7,168 nt of DNA from an uncultured Oscillibacter sp. (GTDB taxonomy: Bacteria; Bacillota; Clostridia; Oscillospirales; Oscillospiraceae). The notes beneath the pieces were generated by a model that did no database searches, was not told the DNA's origin, and was given only the letters and a program-made list of their open reading frames with translations. Made by a program: the position numbers and the translations under genes. Location: positions 1 through 7,168 of the forward strand of contig CALAAN010000380.1 in NCBI GenBank assembly GCA_937884915.1, written 5' to 3'. Below are positions 1-6,268 of the stretch, piece after piece (position 1 is the stretch's first letter; the number at the start of each line of letters is the position of its first letter).

Positions 1-2056
1 CCGCCGTTGCGATGGCGATGCCGGCGCTCGGGCCGTCCTTGGGGATGGCGCCCTCGGGGAAGTGGATGTGAATATCCTTCGTCTTATAAAAGTCCGGCGC
101 GATGCCAAGCTCCTGCGCCCGCTGGCGCAGGCACGAAAGCGCCGCGCGGCAGCTCTCCTGCATCACGTCGCCCAAGTTGCCCGTGAGCTCGACCTTGCCG
201 CTGCCGTCCATCACGCCGACTTCGACGGGCAGAATTTCTCCACCCACTTCGGTCCATGCAAGACCGTTCACCACGCCGACAAGATCCTTTTTGGGAATCT
301 TTTCCTGCGCAGCGCGCGGCGCGCCGAGGAAGTCCTTGATGTTTTCCTCTGTCACGGTGACTCGCTTTACATCGCTTGTGGCAAGCTGCATTGCTGCCTT
401 ACGGCAGATCTTGCCGATCTGACGCTCAAGCGAGCGCACGCCGCTCTCGCGCGTGTAGAGCGCGATGGCCGCGCGGATGGCGCTCTCGTCCACGCGCAGG
501 CTCGAGGCCGTCAGCCCATGGGCCTGCCGCTCCTTGGGCAACAGGTGCCGCTGCGCGATCTGCACCTTTTCTTCGTCCGTGTAGCTTGGTATTTCAATAA
601 TTTCCATGCGGTCGAGCAGCGGGCGAGGAATGGTGTCGAGCGTGTTGGCCGTCATGATGAACATGACGCGGCTCAAGTCGACGGGAATTTCAAGGTAGTG
701 GTCGCGGAAGGCGTAGTTCTGCTCGCTGTCGAGCACTTCGAGCAGCGCCGACGCGGGGTCGCCGCGCCCGTCGCTGCCCATCTTGTCGACTTCGTCGAGC
801 ACGAGCAGCGGGTTCATCGAACCGCTGCGGGAGATGGCTTCGATGATGCGGCCGGGCATCGCACCGATGTAGGTCTTGCGGTGGCCGCGGATATCCGCCT
901 CGTCGCGCACGCCGCCGAGCGACAGCCGCGCGACCTTGCGGTTCATTGCCTTGGCGATCGACAGCGCGATCGACGTTTTGCCGACGCCCGGAGGGCCGAC
1001 GAGACAAAGGATCTGTCCCTTCGCCTCGGGATTGAGCTGGCGCACAGCGATGAACTCCAAAATGCGCTCCTTGACCTTCTGCAAGCCGTAGTGGTCGCGG
1101 TCGAGGATCTTACGCGCAGCTTCCACGCTGGCGCGCTCTTTCGTCTCCACACCCCAGGGCATTTCCATACAGGTGTCGAGATAGTTGCGCAGCACGCTCG
1201 CCTCGGCGCTGCCGAACGGCTGCTTGGCAAGCTTGTCCACGTCTTTTAAGAGCTTGCGCTCCACCTCTTCGGGAAGGTGCGCCTTGCTGATCTTTTCGCG
1301 GTACTCGTCAAGCTCTTCGTCCTCTCCGCCCTCGCCGATCTCGTTCTGCAAAACCTTGATCTGCTCGCGCAGGACAAAGTCTTTCTGAATTTTGCCGACG
1401 CGGGAGCGGACCTTGCTCTCGATGTCCTGCTCCATGGCGGTCACTTCGATCTCGCGGCGCAGAATCTCGTTCATGCGCTGCAATCTCGGCAGCGGGCGCA
1501 GTTCGTCGAGGATATCCTGCTTGTCCTGATAGCGCAGGTTGAGCTGCTGGGCGATAAAATCGGCCAGATAGCCGGGGTCGTTCGTCGACAAAATGGCGGC
1601 GTAGACGTCGTCCGGCAATTTCTGCGCAAGCTCGGCGTATTCCGTTACGCTGGCGTAGGTCTGGCGCAGCATCGCCTCCGTCCGCTTGCTATGGCGCGAG
1701 GTGGTTGGCTCGTCGATGAGCTCGACCTGCGCCTGCAAAAACGGCTCGCGCTGCCACAGCCGCTTGAGGCGGGCGCGGCAAGCGCCCTCCATCATCACGC
1801 GCAGCACGCGGTCGGACACGCGCAGGATCTGCGTCACGCGCGCGACCGTGCCGATCTCGTACAGGTCTTTTTCCTCCGGCTGCTCCACGCCGATCTCGCG
1901 CTGGGTGACGAGAAAGATCTCCTCCCCATTCTCCATGGCGCGCTCAAGCGCGTGCACGGAGATCGGACGCTCAAGGTCAAAGCTCGTATTCATGCGCGGG
2001 AACACATTGAGCCCGCGCATGGCGATGACCGGAAGATTTTTTGTTACAGGTTCCAT
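1..2056 (-). CDS. lon: ATP-dependent protease Lon (LonA type), 3' end cut by the window edge
   Basis: Lon is a cytosolic hexameric AAA+ serine protease that unfolds and degrades damaged and some regulatory proteins. The window shows residues 1-685; the family is usually about 770-810 long, so roughly the last 100 are outside. Seen in order: N-terminal substrate-binding domain (about 1-200, starting MEPVTKNLPVIAMRG), a helical linker (about 200-300), Walker A GPPGVGKT at 354-361, Walker B LLVLDE with D421/E422, sensor-1 N471, arginine finger R483, sensor-2 R541 in SGVRSLER, then the start of the protease domain with PKDGPSAG at 672-679, where S677 is the catalytic serine. The catalytic lysine lies past the edge. 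ATG at 2056 is chosen because AAGGAGA (2062-2068) sits 5 bases upstream. That site overlaps the clpX stop codon, with a 10-base gap, indicating coupled translation within the clpP-clpX-lon operon. No frameshift was found in the visible part. A shorter LonB paralogue is unlikely, given the long N-terminal domain and the soluble AAA+ region. Confidence 0.97.
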   Translation of the reverse strand, partial: MEPVTKNLPVIAMRGLNVFPRMNTSFDLERPISVHALERAMENGEEIFLVTQREIGVEQPEEKDLYEIGTVARVTQILRVSDRVLRVMMEGACRARLKRLWQREPFLQAQVELIDEPTTSRHSKRTEAMLRQTYASVTEYAELAQKLPDDVYAAILSTNDPGYLADFIAQQLNLRYQDKQDILDELRPLPRLQRMNEILRREIEVTAMEQDIESKVRSRVGKIQKDFVLREQIKVLQNEIGEGGEDEELDEYREKISKAHLPEEVERKLLKDVDKLAKQPFGSAEASVLRNYLDTCMEMPWGVETKERASVEAARKILDRDHYGLQKVKERILEFIAVRQLNPEAKGQILCLVGPPGVGKTSIALSIAKAMNRKVARLSLGGVRDEADIRGHRKTYIGAMPGRIIEAISRSGSMNPLLVLDEVDKMGSDGRGDPASALLEVLDSEQNYAFRDHYLEIPVDLSRVMFIMTANTLDTIPRPLLDRMEIIEIPSYTDEEKVQIAQRHLLPKERQAHGLTASSLRVDESAIRAAIALYTRESGVRSLERQIGKICRKAAMQLATSDVKRVTVTEENIKDFLGAPRAAQEKIPKKDLVGVVNGLAWTEVGGEILPVEVGVMDGSGKVELTGNLGDVMQESCRAALSCLRQRAQELGIAPDFYKTKDIHIHFPEGAIPKDGPSAGIAIATA

Positions 2057-2061
2057 GGGGT

Positions 2062-2068
2062 TCTCCTT
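2062..2068 (-). promoter_or_regulatory. lon ribosome binding site overlapping the clpX stop codon
   Basis: On the minus strand AAGGAGA lies 5 bases before the lon ATG. Its first two bases belong to the TAA stop of clpX (2067-2069). It fixes the lon start and suggests that ribosomes finishing clpX can feed lon. Confidence 0.85.
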
Positions 2069-3344
2069 ATGAAGCGGAGTCTGCCGGCAGCGACGGCTGC
2101 GGCGCCTCCCCTTCTTTCTCTGTGCGGTGGGAAATTTTCGGCTGTTCCGTCCCCTCCACGCAGCCCGGCGTGATGGTCACGCGGTCGATCGTGCGGTCGG
2201 ACGGGATGTCGTACATCACGTTCATCAAAAGTCCCTCCATCACCGCGCGCAGGCCGCGCGCGCCGATCTTGCGCTCGATGGCCTTGTCGGCGATCGCTTC
2301 AAGCGCCTTGGGCTCGAACGTGAGTTCGGCATCGTCGTAGGAGAACAGCTTCTGATACTGCTTGACGAGCGCGTTTTTCGGCTGGGTCAAAATCTTGACG
2401 AGGTCGTCGCGCGTCAGCGCGTCGAGCGCCGTGATGACCGGAAGTCTGCCGACCAGCTCGGGGATGATGCCGAACTTTAAGATATCGTGCGGCTGCACCT
2501 CGCGCAGGATCTTGCTCTCGTCCACGTCGTTCTTGCTCTTGAGCTCCGCGCCGAAGCCCATCGACTTGCGGTCGAGGCGGCTCTCGATGATCTTCTCGAT
2601 GCCCTCGAACGCGCCGCCGCAGATGAAGAGGATGTTGTGCGTATCGATCTGAATGAACTCCTGATGCGGGTGCTTGCGGCCGCCCTGCGGCGGGACGTTG
2701 GCGACCGTGCCCTCGACGATCTTTAAGAGCGCCTGCTGCACGCCCTCACCGGAGACATCGCGCGTGATGGAGGTGTTTTCGCTCTTGCGGGCGATCTTAT
2801 CGATCTCGTCGACATAGATGATGCCGCGTTCGGCGAGCTCCACGTCGTAATCCGCCGCCTGCAAAAGGCGGAGCAGAATGTTTTCCACATCGTCGCCGAC
2901 GTAGCCCGCCTCGGTGAGGGTCGTTGCGTCCGCGATGGCGAACGGCACCTTCAAAATGCGGGCGAGCGTCTGGGCAAAGAGTGTCTTGCCGCTGCCGGTG
3001 GGGCCGAGAAGGAGGATGTTGCTCTTCTGGAGCTCCACCTCGTCGTCGCCGCCGAAGAAGATGCGCTTATAGTGGTTGTAGACGGACACGGACAGCGCGA
3101 CCTTGGCCGCCTCCTGCCCAATGATATACTGATCGAGCACCTCGCGAATTTCGCGCGGCGTGGGGATGGAGTCGGGCGCTTCCAGACCGTCGTGCGGCTC
3201 GTAGCCGTCCTCCAGCACGTCCATGCACAGGCGGACGCATTCGTCGCAGATGCGCACGCCGGGGCCCTGGATCATGCGGTGCACTTCGTGCTCGCTCTTG
3301 CCGCAGAACGAGCAGCGAAGCTCTTTTTTCCTATCTTCACTCAT
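2067..3344 (-). CDS. clpX: ATP-dependent Clp protease ATP-binding subunit ClpX
   Basis: ClpX is the hexameric AAA+ unfoldase that recognises substrates, for example ssrA-tagged proteins, and threads them into ClpP. At 425 residues it is full length. Seen: N-terminal C4 zinc-binding domain (C11, C14, C33, C36), Walker A GPTGSGKT at 114-121, pore-1 loop GYVG at 147-150, Walker B with D179/E180, pore-2 loop RKHPHQE at 223-229, arginine finger R300 in PELVGRLPV, and sensor-2 R363 in GARGLR. The ClpP-docking loop, IGF in E. coli, reads MGF here (262-264), a conservative change that keeps the bulky hydrophobic residue and the Phe. The ATG at 3344 is preceded by AAGGA (3356-3360) with a rather long 11-base spacing; this overlaps the clpP stop codon, and the gap to clpP is 14 bases. 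The gene is co-directional with and tightly packed between clpP and lon, so one transcript is likely. The last 25 or so residues (Glu/Pro/Ser-rich) are low complexity, as is common at ClpX C-termini. Confidence 0.98.
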   Translation of the reverse strand: MSEDRKKELRCSFCGKSEHEVHRMIQGPGVRICDECVRLCMDVLEDGYEPHDGLEAPDSIPTPREIREVLDQYIIGQEAAKVALSVSVYNHYKRIFFGGDDEVELQKSNILLLGPTGSGKTLFAQTLARILKVPFAIADATTLTEAGYVGDDVENILLRLLQAADYDVELAERGIIYVDEIDKIARKSENTSITRDVSGEGVQQALLKIVEGTVANVPPQGGRKHPHQEFIQIDTHNILFICGGAFEGIEKIIESRLDRKSMGFGAELKSKNDVDESKILREVQPHDILKFGIIPELVGRLPVITALDALTRDDLVKILTQPKNALVKQYQKLFSYDDAELTFEPKALEAIADKAIERKIGARGLRAVMEGLLMNVMYDIPSDRTIDRVTITPGCVEGTEQPKISHRTEKEGEAPQPSLPADSAS

Positions 3345-3358
3345 AAGTCAAACTGTCC

Positions 3359-3940
3359 TTATCTCTTGTAAATGACCTTGTCCACAAGGCCGTAGGCCTG
3401 CGCCTCGTCCGCCGTCATCCAGTGGTCGCGCTCGGAGTCGAGCTTGACCTGCTCGGGCGTCTTGCCGGTGTTCTCGGCCAGGATCTTGTTCAGGCGCTGC
3501 TTGATGCGCAGGAAGTGTTCAACATCGCTCTCCATATCCGTGACCTTGCCCTGCGTACCGGCGGAAGGCTGGTGGATCATGATCTCCGCGTTCGGCAGCG
3601 CGATGCGCTTGCCCTTGGCGCCGGACGAGAGCAGGAACGCGCCCATGCTGGCGGCGAGACCCACGCAGATGGTGGACACGTCGCACTTGATATACTGCAT
3701 CGTGTCGTAGATCGCCATACCGGCCGTCACGCTGCCGCCGGGGGAGTTGATATAGAGCTGGATGTCCTTGTCGGGGTCCTTGGCCTCGAGGAACAAAAGC
3801 TGCGAGACGATCAGACTTGCGGTCGCGTCGTTGACCTCTTCGCCGAGGAAAATGATGCGGTCTTCCAGAAGGCGGGAGAAAATGTCGTAAGAGCGCTCGC
3901 CGCGGTTGGTCTGTTCAATGACGTAAGGGACTAAACTCAT
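3359..3940 (-). CDS. clpP: ATP-dependent Clp protease proteolytic subunit ClpP
   Basis: ClpP is the serine peptidase that forms the tetradecameric degradation chamber used by ClpX and other Clp ATPases. The start is set at ATG 3940, giving 193 residues (MSLVPYVIEQT...), because AAGGAGG (3949-3955) lies 8 bases upstream. An in-frame ATG at 3961 would add seven residues but has no ribosome binding site and would swallow the real one. With this start the catalytic triad falls at S98 (GLAASMGA), H123 (MIHQP) and D172 (ERDHWM), the same numbers as in the classical E. coli mature enzyme. Other family marks are the NSPGGSV glycine-rich segment (65-71) and the QPSAGTQG loop after the catalytic His. 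No long propeptide is present. It is followed 14 bases later by clpX, so the peptidase and its ATPase are made together. Upstream lies the structured 116-base gap with a 17-bp inverted repeat, which may affect its expression (inference). Confidence 0.98.
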   Translation of the reverse strand: MSLVPYVIEQTNRGERSYDIFSRLLEDRIIFLGEEVNDATASLIVSQLLFLEAKDPDKDIQLYINSPGGSVTAGMAIYDTMQYIKCDVSTICVGLAASMGAFLLSSGAKGKRIALPNAEIMIHQPSAGTQGKVTDMESDVEHFLRIKQRLNKILAENTGKTPEQVKLDSERDHWMTADEAQAYGLVDKVIYKR

Positions 3941-3948
3941 TTTGGTAA

Positions 3949-3955
3949 CCTCCTT
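3949..3955 (-). promoter_or_regulatory. clpP ribosome binding site
   Basis: AAGGAGG on the minus strand, 8 bases before ATG 3940. It is a near-perfect Shine-Dalgarno and decides between the two possible clpP starts (3940 versus 3961). It begins one base after the weak dyad at 3956-3987. Confidence 0.88.
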
Positions 3956-3987
3956 GTTCATACCCTGTTCAAAAAATTGGTATGTAC
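3956..3987. repeat. weak dyad next to the clpP Shine-Dalgarno
   Basis: The arms catacc (3959-3964) and ggtatg (3979-3984) are perfectly complementary. After one T-T mismatch two more pairs extend the stem (3956-3957 with 3986-3987). The 14-base loop contains a run of six A (3971-3976), read as UUUUUU in the clpP leader RNA. It abuts the strong inverted repeat at 3988-4026 with no gap and ends one base before AAGGAGG. It may be a leader hairpin controlling access to the ribosome binding site, or chance; the stem is short and the loop large. Confidence 0.4.
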
Positions 3988-4026
3988 ACGATCAACCACA
4001 AATGGCAGGCATTTGTGGTTGATCGT
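3988..4026. repeat. perfect 17-bp inverted repeat in the tig-clpP gap
   Basis: The left arm acgatcaaccacaaatg (3988-4004) and the right arm (4010-4026) are exact reverse complements, separated by the 5-base loop gcagg (4005-4009). The arms have 7 G/C of 17, more AT-rich than the flanking genes. In the minus-strand transcript the stem is followed by GTACATACCAA and only then by six T, so it lacks the adjacent U-tract of a normal intrinsic terminator. It lies 31 bases after the tig stop and 47 bases before the clpP ATG. Possible roles are an atypical terminator or attenuator for tig, an RNA processing or stability hairpin separating tig from clpP-clpX-lon levels, a protein operator, or a dispersed palindromic repeat. 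The symmetry is certain; the role is not. Confidence 0.9.
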
Positions 4027-4056
4027 CGTTTCTATCTATTATGGCCGCTTTGCCGG

Positions 4057-5448
4057 TTATTCAGCCTTTTCTTCTTCCTTCTTGGCGGACTTTTTGGCAG
4101 CGGTCTTCTTGGCGGGCTTTTCCTCGCTCTCGGCGGCTTCGCCCTCGGCTTCCTTCTTGGGAGCCTTCTTCTTTTCGATCTTCGCGCTGTCCACGACGAC
4201 GCTGATGGCCTTGTCGCGGATGATCTGCGTGCGGACGGACATGGCGTCAAGATACTTCTTGAGCTCGTTGACGTCCATGCTGTACTTCTCAGCAAGGTCG
4301 TTGTACTGCTTCTCGACTTCCTCGTCGGTGGCTTCGAGCTTCTCTTCCTTGATGATGGCGTTCACGGCGAGGTCCATGCGCACCTGGCGGGTCGCGGGCT
4401 CCTTGCCCTCCTCCAGGAACTTCTGCTCATCCATGTTGGTCATCTTGCAGTACTGGTCATAGGGAATGCCCTGAGACTGTAAGCGCTGCTTGAACTCCTC
4501 GAGGAATCGGGCGCACTGCTCATCGATGAGCGCATCGGGGATGTCGCACTCGATGTTCGCGGCGACCTTCTCCATCAGCTCGTTCTCGACGGCGTACTTG
4601 GCGGACTGCTCACGCTGCTCGGTGATCTCGCGCTTGATGCTGTCCTTGAGCTCCTTGAGCGTGTCGTACTCGGACACGTCCTTGGCGAAGTCGTCGTCGA
4701 GCTTGGGCAGCTCCTTGCACTTGATCTCCTTGGCCTTGACGTGGAAGACGACCTTCTTTCCGGCGAGATCCTTGTGATAATCCTCGGGGAAGGTGATGTC
4801 GAGGTCCTTCTCGTCGCCTGCCTTCATGCCGATGACCTGATCCTCAAAGCCGGGAACGAAGCTGCCGGAGCCGAGCTCGAGCTCGTAGTTCTCGCCCTTG
4901 CCGCCCTCGAACGCTTCGCCGTTGTCGAAGCCCTCGAAGTCGATGACGGCGATGTCGCCCTTCTTGGCCTTGCGGTCAACAGAGACGAGGCGGGCGTTGC
5001 GCTCGGCCATCTCGTTCAGGCGCTCCTTGACGTCGTCGGCGCTGACCTTGATTTCTTCCCTCTCAGCCGTCAGGCCCTTGTACTCGCCGAGCTTGACCTC
5101 GGGATACACGGCGACGGTCGCCTTGAAGGTGAAGCCGTTCTCGTCGATCTTGTCGTCCACGATCTCGATCTCGGGATAGCCGACAACATCGAGACCGCTC
5201 TGGCCGATGGCCTGCGTATATGCCTCGGGCAGGGCGATGTCAACGGCATCGCTGTAGAAAACGCCCGCGCCGTAGAGCTTTTCGATCATCTTGCGGGGGG
5301 CCTTGCCGGGGCGGAAGCCGGGAATGCTGAGCTTATTGCGGGCCTTGGCGTAGGCCTTGGCAACGGCGGCTTCAAACTCCTCCGCGCCAACCTCGACGGT
5401 CACCGCGACTCTGCTCTTTTCCAGCTTTTCAACATTTTTGACAGTCAT
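4057..5448 (-). CDS. tig: trigger factor (ribosome-bound chaperone and peptidyl-prolyl isomerase)
   Basis: Trigger factor docks at the ribosomal exit tunnel and holds and folds nascent chains. It has 463 residues. Seen: N-terminal ribosome-binding domain with the signature IPGFRPGKAP at 42-51 (F45, R46, K49); FKBP-type prolyl isomerase domain about 160-245, containing the GSFVPGFED segment at 195-203; and a helical C-terminal chaperone domain from about 250 to 421. The last 42 residues (422-463) form a Lys/Ala/Glu-rich tail with repeated KK and AKK motifs, which makes the protein somewhat longer than the usual 425-435. The start is ATG 5448, preceded by GGAGG (5460-5464) with 11-base spacing. 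A good promoter lies just upstream, so tig begins a transcript. clpP follows after 116 bases, a common Firmicute arrangement coupling nascent-chain folding with proteolysis. The domain assignment is firm; any function for the tail is unknown. Confidence 0.98.
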   Translation of the reverse strand: MTVKNVEKLEKSRVAVTVEVGAEEFEAAVAKAYAKARNKLSIPGFRPGKAPRKMIEKLYGAGVFYSDAVDIALPEAYTQAIGQSGLDVVGYPEIEIVDDKIDENGFTFKATVAVYPEVKLGEYKGLTAEREEIKVSADDVKERLNEMAERNARLVSVDRKAKKGDIAVIDFEGFDNGEAFEGGKGENYELELGSGSFVPGFEDQVIGMKAGDEKDLDITFPEDYHKDLAGKKVVFHVKAKEIKCKELPKLDDDFAKDVSEYDTLKELKDSIKREITEQREQSAKYAVENELMEKVAANIECDIPDALIDEQCARFLEEFKQRLQSQGIPYDQYCKMTNMDEQKFLEEGKEPATRQVRMDLAVNAIIKEEKLEATDEEVEKQYNDLAEKYSMDVNELKKYLDAMSVRTQIIRDKAISVVVDSAKIEKKKAPKKEAEGEAAESEEKPAKKTAAKKSAKKEEEKAE

Positions 5449-5459
5449 GATTTCTTTTT

Positions 5460-5464
5460 CCTCC
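5460..5464 (-). promoter_or_regulatory. tig ribosome binding site
   Basis: GGAGG on the minus strand, 11 bases upstream of ATG 5448, followed by the A-rich spacer AAAAAGAAATC. The spacing is on the long side, but no competing start codon is nearby. Confidence 0.75.
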
Positions 5465-5470
5465 GTTTAA

Positions 5471-5485
5471 CATCAGATAATGATG
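5471..5485. repeat. small hairpin in the tig leader
   Basis: catca (5471-5475) and tgatg (5481-5485) are complementary around a 5-base loop; one G-T and one A-T pair can extend the stem. It lies between the predicted start of transcription (about 5494) and the tig Shine-Dalgarno. It is short and AT-rich, so it may well be fortuitous. Confidence 0.3.
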
Positions 5486-5500
5486 CTTTTGCAAAGTGGA

Positions 5501-5529
5501 ATTATACCATAGCTTCCTCAAAATTTCCA
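5501..5529 (-). promoter_or_regulatory. sigma-A-type promoter for tig with extended -10
   Basis: On the minus strand there is a perfect -10 TATAAT (5506 down to 5501) preceded by TG one base away, giving the extended motif TGGTATAAT (5509-5501). A 17-base spacer leads to TGGAAA (5529-5524), which matches 4 of 6 bases of TTGACA. The region further upstream is rich in A/T tracts, which could act as an UP element. Transcription would start near 5494, leaving a leader of about 46 bases before the tig ATG. The promoter lies wholly in the gap after the phosphoesterase stop codon, so tig and probably the clp genes can be transcribed independently of rnhB-yraN. Confidence 0.8.
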
Positions 5530-5553
5530 CCCTTTTTTGCATCAATTTATGTC

Positions 5554-6243
5554 TTAATTGCAAATTTTTACAGGCTGAAAGGCAACATAATCCGCCGCGA
5601 TCAGCGCATATTCGGTTTTTTCTCGCATTCCCTCGAACGCGCGGCGGTGCGTGTAGCCGTGCAGGTGCCCGTAATAGCAGCGCTCGACCTCGTATTTGTC
5701 GAGAAGCTCGAGCATCTCGGGGCACTTGTAGCCCTGATAGATGGGCGGATAGTGCAGAAAGCAATAGATAGGCTTCCCCTCCGCCGCCTTGAGCGACGCT
5801 TCCAGCCGCAGCGCCTCGCGCGCGAGCATCTTGCCCGTATGCGTGCCCGCGGCGTCCTCTTCATAAAACCAGCCGCGCGTGCCGCAGATGGCGTGGTCGC
5901 CGTAGAAAAAGGCATTGTTGTAGAGGATATCGAGCGTCGTGATGTCGTGCTCGGCGAAGAATTTCTTCATTTTCGACGCCGTACCCCACCAGTAATCGTG
6001 GTTGCCCTTTAAGAGGATTTTTCTCCCCGGCAGCGCGTTGATGAACTGAAAATCCGGCAGCGACTGCTCGAGCGACATGCCCCACGAGATATCCCCCGCG
6101 ATGACGATGACGTCGTCATTGTTCAGCTTGGAGAAATTCTCCTGAATGCGCTCGACATAATTCGCCCACTTGGGGCCGAACACGTCCATCGGCTTGTTCG
6201 TGCCGAGCGATAAGTGCAGGTCGCCGATCGCGTATAATGCCAT
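5554..6243 (-). CDS. calcineurin-like metallophosphoesterase, substrate unknown
   Basis: A 229-residue soluble protein of the dinuclear-metal phosphoesterase superfamily, which hydrolyses phosphomonoesters or phosphodiesters. All the blocks of the fold are present in order: GDLH (D8, H10), GDISWG (D51), GNHDYWW (N81, H82), LHYPP (H164) and GHLHG (H193, H195), so the enzyme should be active. No signal peptide or membrane segment is visible, so it is probably cytoplasmic. ATG 6243 is chosen because GGGAGG (6250-6255) lies 6 bases upstream and the protein then begins right at the first beta strand (MALYAIGDLHLS). A longer reading from 6363 would run through the end of yraN. It follows yraN by 25 bases and likely shares its transcript. 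The motif set resembles uncharacterised phosphohydrolases of Firmicutes rather than a named enzyme such as a DNA-repair nuclease or nucleotidase. The natural substrate cannot be told from sequence. Confidence 0.93.
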   Translation of the reverse strand: MALYAIGDLHLSLGTNKPMDVFGPKWANYVERIQENFSKLNNDDVIVIAGDISWGMSLEQSLPDFQFINALPGRKILLKGNHDYWWGTASKMKKFFAEHDITTLDILYNNAFFYGDHAICGTRGWFYEEDAAGTHTGKMLAREALRLEASLKAAEGKPIYCFLHYPPIYQGYKCPEMLELLDKYEVERCYYGHLHGYTHRRAFEGMREKTEYALIAADYVAFQPVKICN

Positions 6244-6249
6244 CGCGTG

Positions 6250-6255
6250 CCTCCC
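6250..6255 (-). promoter_or_regulatory. ribosome binding site of the metallophosphoesterase
   Basis: GGGAGG on the minus strand, 6 bases before ATG 6243, within the 25-base gap after the yraN stop. It sets the start of the phosphoesterase and rules out the longer reading from 6363. Confidence 0.8.
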
Positions 6256-6268
6256 TTCCAAAGTCAGA

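Noticed and set aside
62..1249. Long plus-strand open reading frame of 395 codons
   Set aside because: It lies antisense inside lon and encodes a His/Arg/Val-rich protein with no recognisable motif. GC-rich coding DNA often leaves open frames on the opposite strand, and the lon frame is clearly the real one.
3422..3934. Plus-strand reading frame of 170 codons antisense to clpP
   Set aside because: Shadow of the ClpP frame, whose catalytic triad is intact; no ribosome binding site or motif supports the antisense reading.
3941..3961. Earlier clpP start at ATG 3961
   Set aside because: It has no Shine-Dalgarno, and the seven extra codons would contain the AAGGAGG that serves ATG 3940. The 3940 start gives the standard 193-residue protein.
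3971..4026. Rho-independent terminator for tig made of the inverted repeat plus the six-T run
   Set aside because: Eleven bases separate the stem from the T-run, whereas intrinsic terminators need the U-tract directly after the stem. An atypical terminator remains possible.
3941..4056. Own promoter for clpP in the tig-clpP gap
   Set aside because: The -10-like stretches on the minus strand (CATAAT near 4040, TACATA near 3984) have no convincing -35 at 16-18 bases. I could not support a promoter.
5530..5562. Terminator after the metallophosphoesterase
   Set aside because: The complementary arms there (TGCAATT and AATTGATGCA on the minus strand) need a two-base bulge and are followed by A, not T, residues.
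4741..6012. Plus-strand open reading frame of 423 codons spanning tig, the promoter gap and the phosphoesterase
   Set aside because: It overlaps two genes with unambiguous motifs and a good promoter on the opposite strand, and its translation is a Leu/Val/Ala-rich shadow without domain features.
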